Source of the DNA: Echinarachnius parma
Taxonomy: Eukaryota > Echinodermata > Echinoidea > Clypeasteroida > Echinarachniidae
NCBI GenBank assembly: GCA_037951105.1
Contig: JBAMJV010010726.1
Coordinates: 22,965 to 86,964, forward strand
Direction: 5' to 3'
DNA: 64,000 nt
Below the pieces are notes generated by a model. It had not been told where the DNA came from, made no database searches, and saw only the letters and a list, made by a program, of their open reading frames with translations. How positions within the stretch are numbered: the stretch's first letter is position 1; every line of letters begins with the position of its first letter. Shown piece by piece: positions 62,396-64,000 of this stretch. Position numbers and translations under genes: made by a program.

Positions 62396-64000
62396 AGAAA
62401 AAAAAGGTAATACATATTATTATATAAAGGTTGCACGTCCCAGATGAGTAATGCCACGATACAATATTGTGTGCAATAATAATAAGTAACTCTTTTTTAC
62501 AAACTTCTAAGTCCTTGCGATAGATTCGAGTTTAGATTACACACTTATTAGTATCGATGTGTGTAATGAGAAAATAATTATCTCGCTGCAATTATGCATC
62601 ATGGAATTATCATCCACCGTGGGGTTTTTCGAATATCCGCTACACACCGTCCATGTCTACCACCCTGCTGACTATCAACGTTATTCTGTTTTTCGAGCGG
62701 AGGGCAGCTAATCCCGTCATCACTTAGTAGCAGGAAGTTCACATGACAGCCACCGTGACTGGGTCAATTAGAAGGGAATTCGCTCAAGAATCAAGACAAT
62801 TCCTCGAGCCAGGGCTCCAGACAAACCGAAAAAACAATCTTACCCCCTGTGGCAAATTTAGGGCCCGGTCAAAGTGGATGGGGTGGGGTGAATATAAAGA
62901 AATATAATTACATAAAACCCAGCCTCTCATATATGCGCGCTCCCTCCCTGTCGCTCACAAACATCGACTTATAGGCTCCAGACATGGGCCTATATACCAA
63001 CATATGTGTGTTTGTGGGTGTGGGTGTGTGTGTGTGAGTGTGGGTTTGTATATGCGAGGTTTGTGTATGTGCGTATGCGCATGTGTGTGCGTGCGTGTGT
63101 GCGTACATAGTGTGTGTGTGCCTTCAGTGTGTGTGTGCCTTCAATGTGTGTTAGAATTAGGTTTAGGTGTGCGTAGATCAAGAAATAAATACATGTACCA
63201 ATATATTCACACTGATTGTATGTGGCACTACCTCACTATACCCACCCCACCCCACCCCCCCCCCCCTTCCGCAACGTGCGCCCCCGATAGGTAATGTGTC
63301 CCTAAAATCTAATTAAGAATAAGTTAGCACCCGCCCCCGCCCCCTTCCCCCATTTCCCCGTCTTGGTGGACCCTAGCGAGGAGGAGGTATAGTGGCCTCT
63401 GTTGGTTGTCAGACCGATGAAACTTGCTGCTAACACTCGATCGATTCATATTATGTCCATCATTATGAAATGTATCCTCATATGTTTGCGCTCTATTCTG
63501 TTAGCACATGTTTCGCAAGAAAATCTTCTATTTCCGACTGTTTATGAGTTGACGCAGCAGCTGAAATTAGAGGTTAGGTTCTGTGGCGCATGATATGAAG
63601 GCAGGGGGGCCCATTTGCCTTCACTACATGTTTGTCATGTTTGTTGGTATTATCCCCCCCCCCCCCCTTCCCTGCCCCGTTGGCAATTGGGCCCCCAAAT
63701 GATAATAATATGATCATAAATCATAAATAAAACACAGATTGTTAAGGTCATGCTATTTTAGCTATGTTCAAACATACACCCCCTTGCATGAATTTACCCT
63801 GGCTTCCTCCTTTTTTAAGTTCCAATAGGATTATTAAGTCTCTCAAGTTCATGGGAACGTCAAGAACGAATTGAGAGTTAACCCTCGAGGTATATAATAT
63901 CTAAATTTAAACACATCGCTAAACGGTAATACCTGACAAAGCCCAATGACATAATCACACATGCAATAAATAAACACATGAGAGTGATATGAATGAGAGT
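62396..64000. other. No gene seen
   Basis: TG-rich stretch at 63004-63160, C runs near 63255-63268 and 63653-63668, and otherwise unique-looking AT-rich sequence. Short ORFs lack domains. Confidence 0.5.

Overview
This is metazoan nuclear DNA. It has GT-AG introns, tRNA-derived SINEs, many short inverted-repeat elements, long microsatellites, and gene families typical of animals. The AT-rich background, the SINE whose 3' end reads like CGCTATATAAAT followed by (ATT)n, and an ALDH5A1-type gene suggest a non-vertebrate deuterostome (echinoderm, hemichordate or cephalochordate). The species cannot be fixed from sequence alone.

Layout. 0-2.6 kb: no gene. 2.6-5.9 kb and 12.7-15.9 kb: two copies of a duplicated unit, each holding an intronless gene for a signal peptide, one V-like Ig domain, a Thr/Pro stalk, a transmembrane helix and a cytoplasmic tail (genes 1 and 2). 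Between them sits a young, whole-looking Ty3/gypsy LTR element (6.18-11.04 kb) with identical LTRs and a 5-bp target duplication. 16.4-20.5 kb: no gene, one minisatellite. 20.6-22.2 kb: gene 3, intronless, three Ig-like domains plus TM and tail. 27.1-45.6 kb: a nine-exon ALDH5A1-like succinate-semialdehyde dehydrogenase gene. Its introns carry a 600-bp (TAG)n tract, a 3-kb inverted-repeat structure, SINEs and many MITEs, and the exon bearing the catalytic Cys has two extra tandem copies. 48.6-50.4 kb: gene 4, intronless, three Ig-like domains, paralogous to gene 3. 50.4-64 kb: repeats, including tetranucleotide arrays and a 120-bp minisatellite, with no convincing gene.

The most interesting content is the set of four co-oriented, intronless Ig transmembrane genes. 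They fall into two architectures (one Ig or three Ig domains). All four as-read proteins end in a class I PDZ-ligand pattern. Gene 3 has a CD28-like YxNM motif and gene 4 a C-terminal ITIM-like motif. Genes 1 and 2 share a nearly identical tail DNA segment although their ectodomains have diverged, and in gene 2 that segment is out of frame behind a stop. This looks like a locally expanding receptor family shaped by duplication and gene conversion. Function as immune or recognition receptors is inference only.

The second theme is mobile DNA. At least six unrelated MITE families share TTAA plus AGG-type ends, the pattern known for T2-type MITEs of Xenopus, and one insertion can be read against a paralogous empty site within the window.
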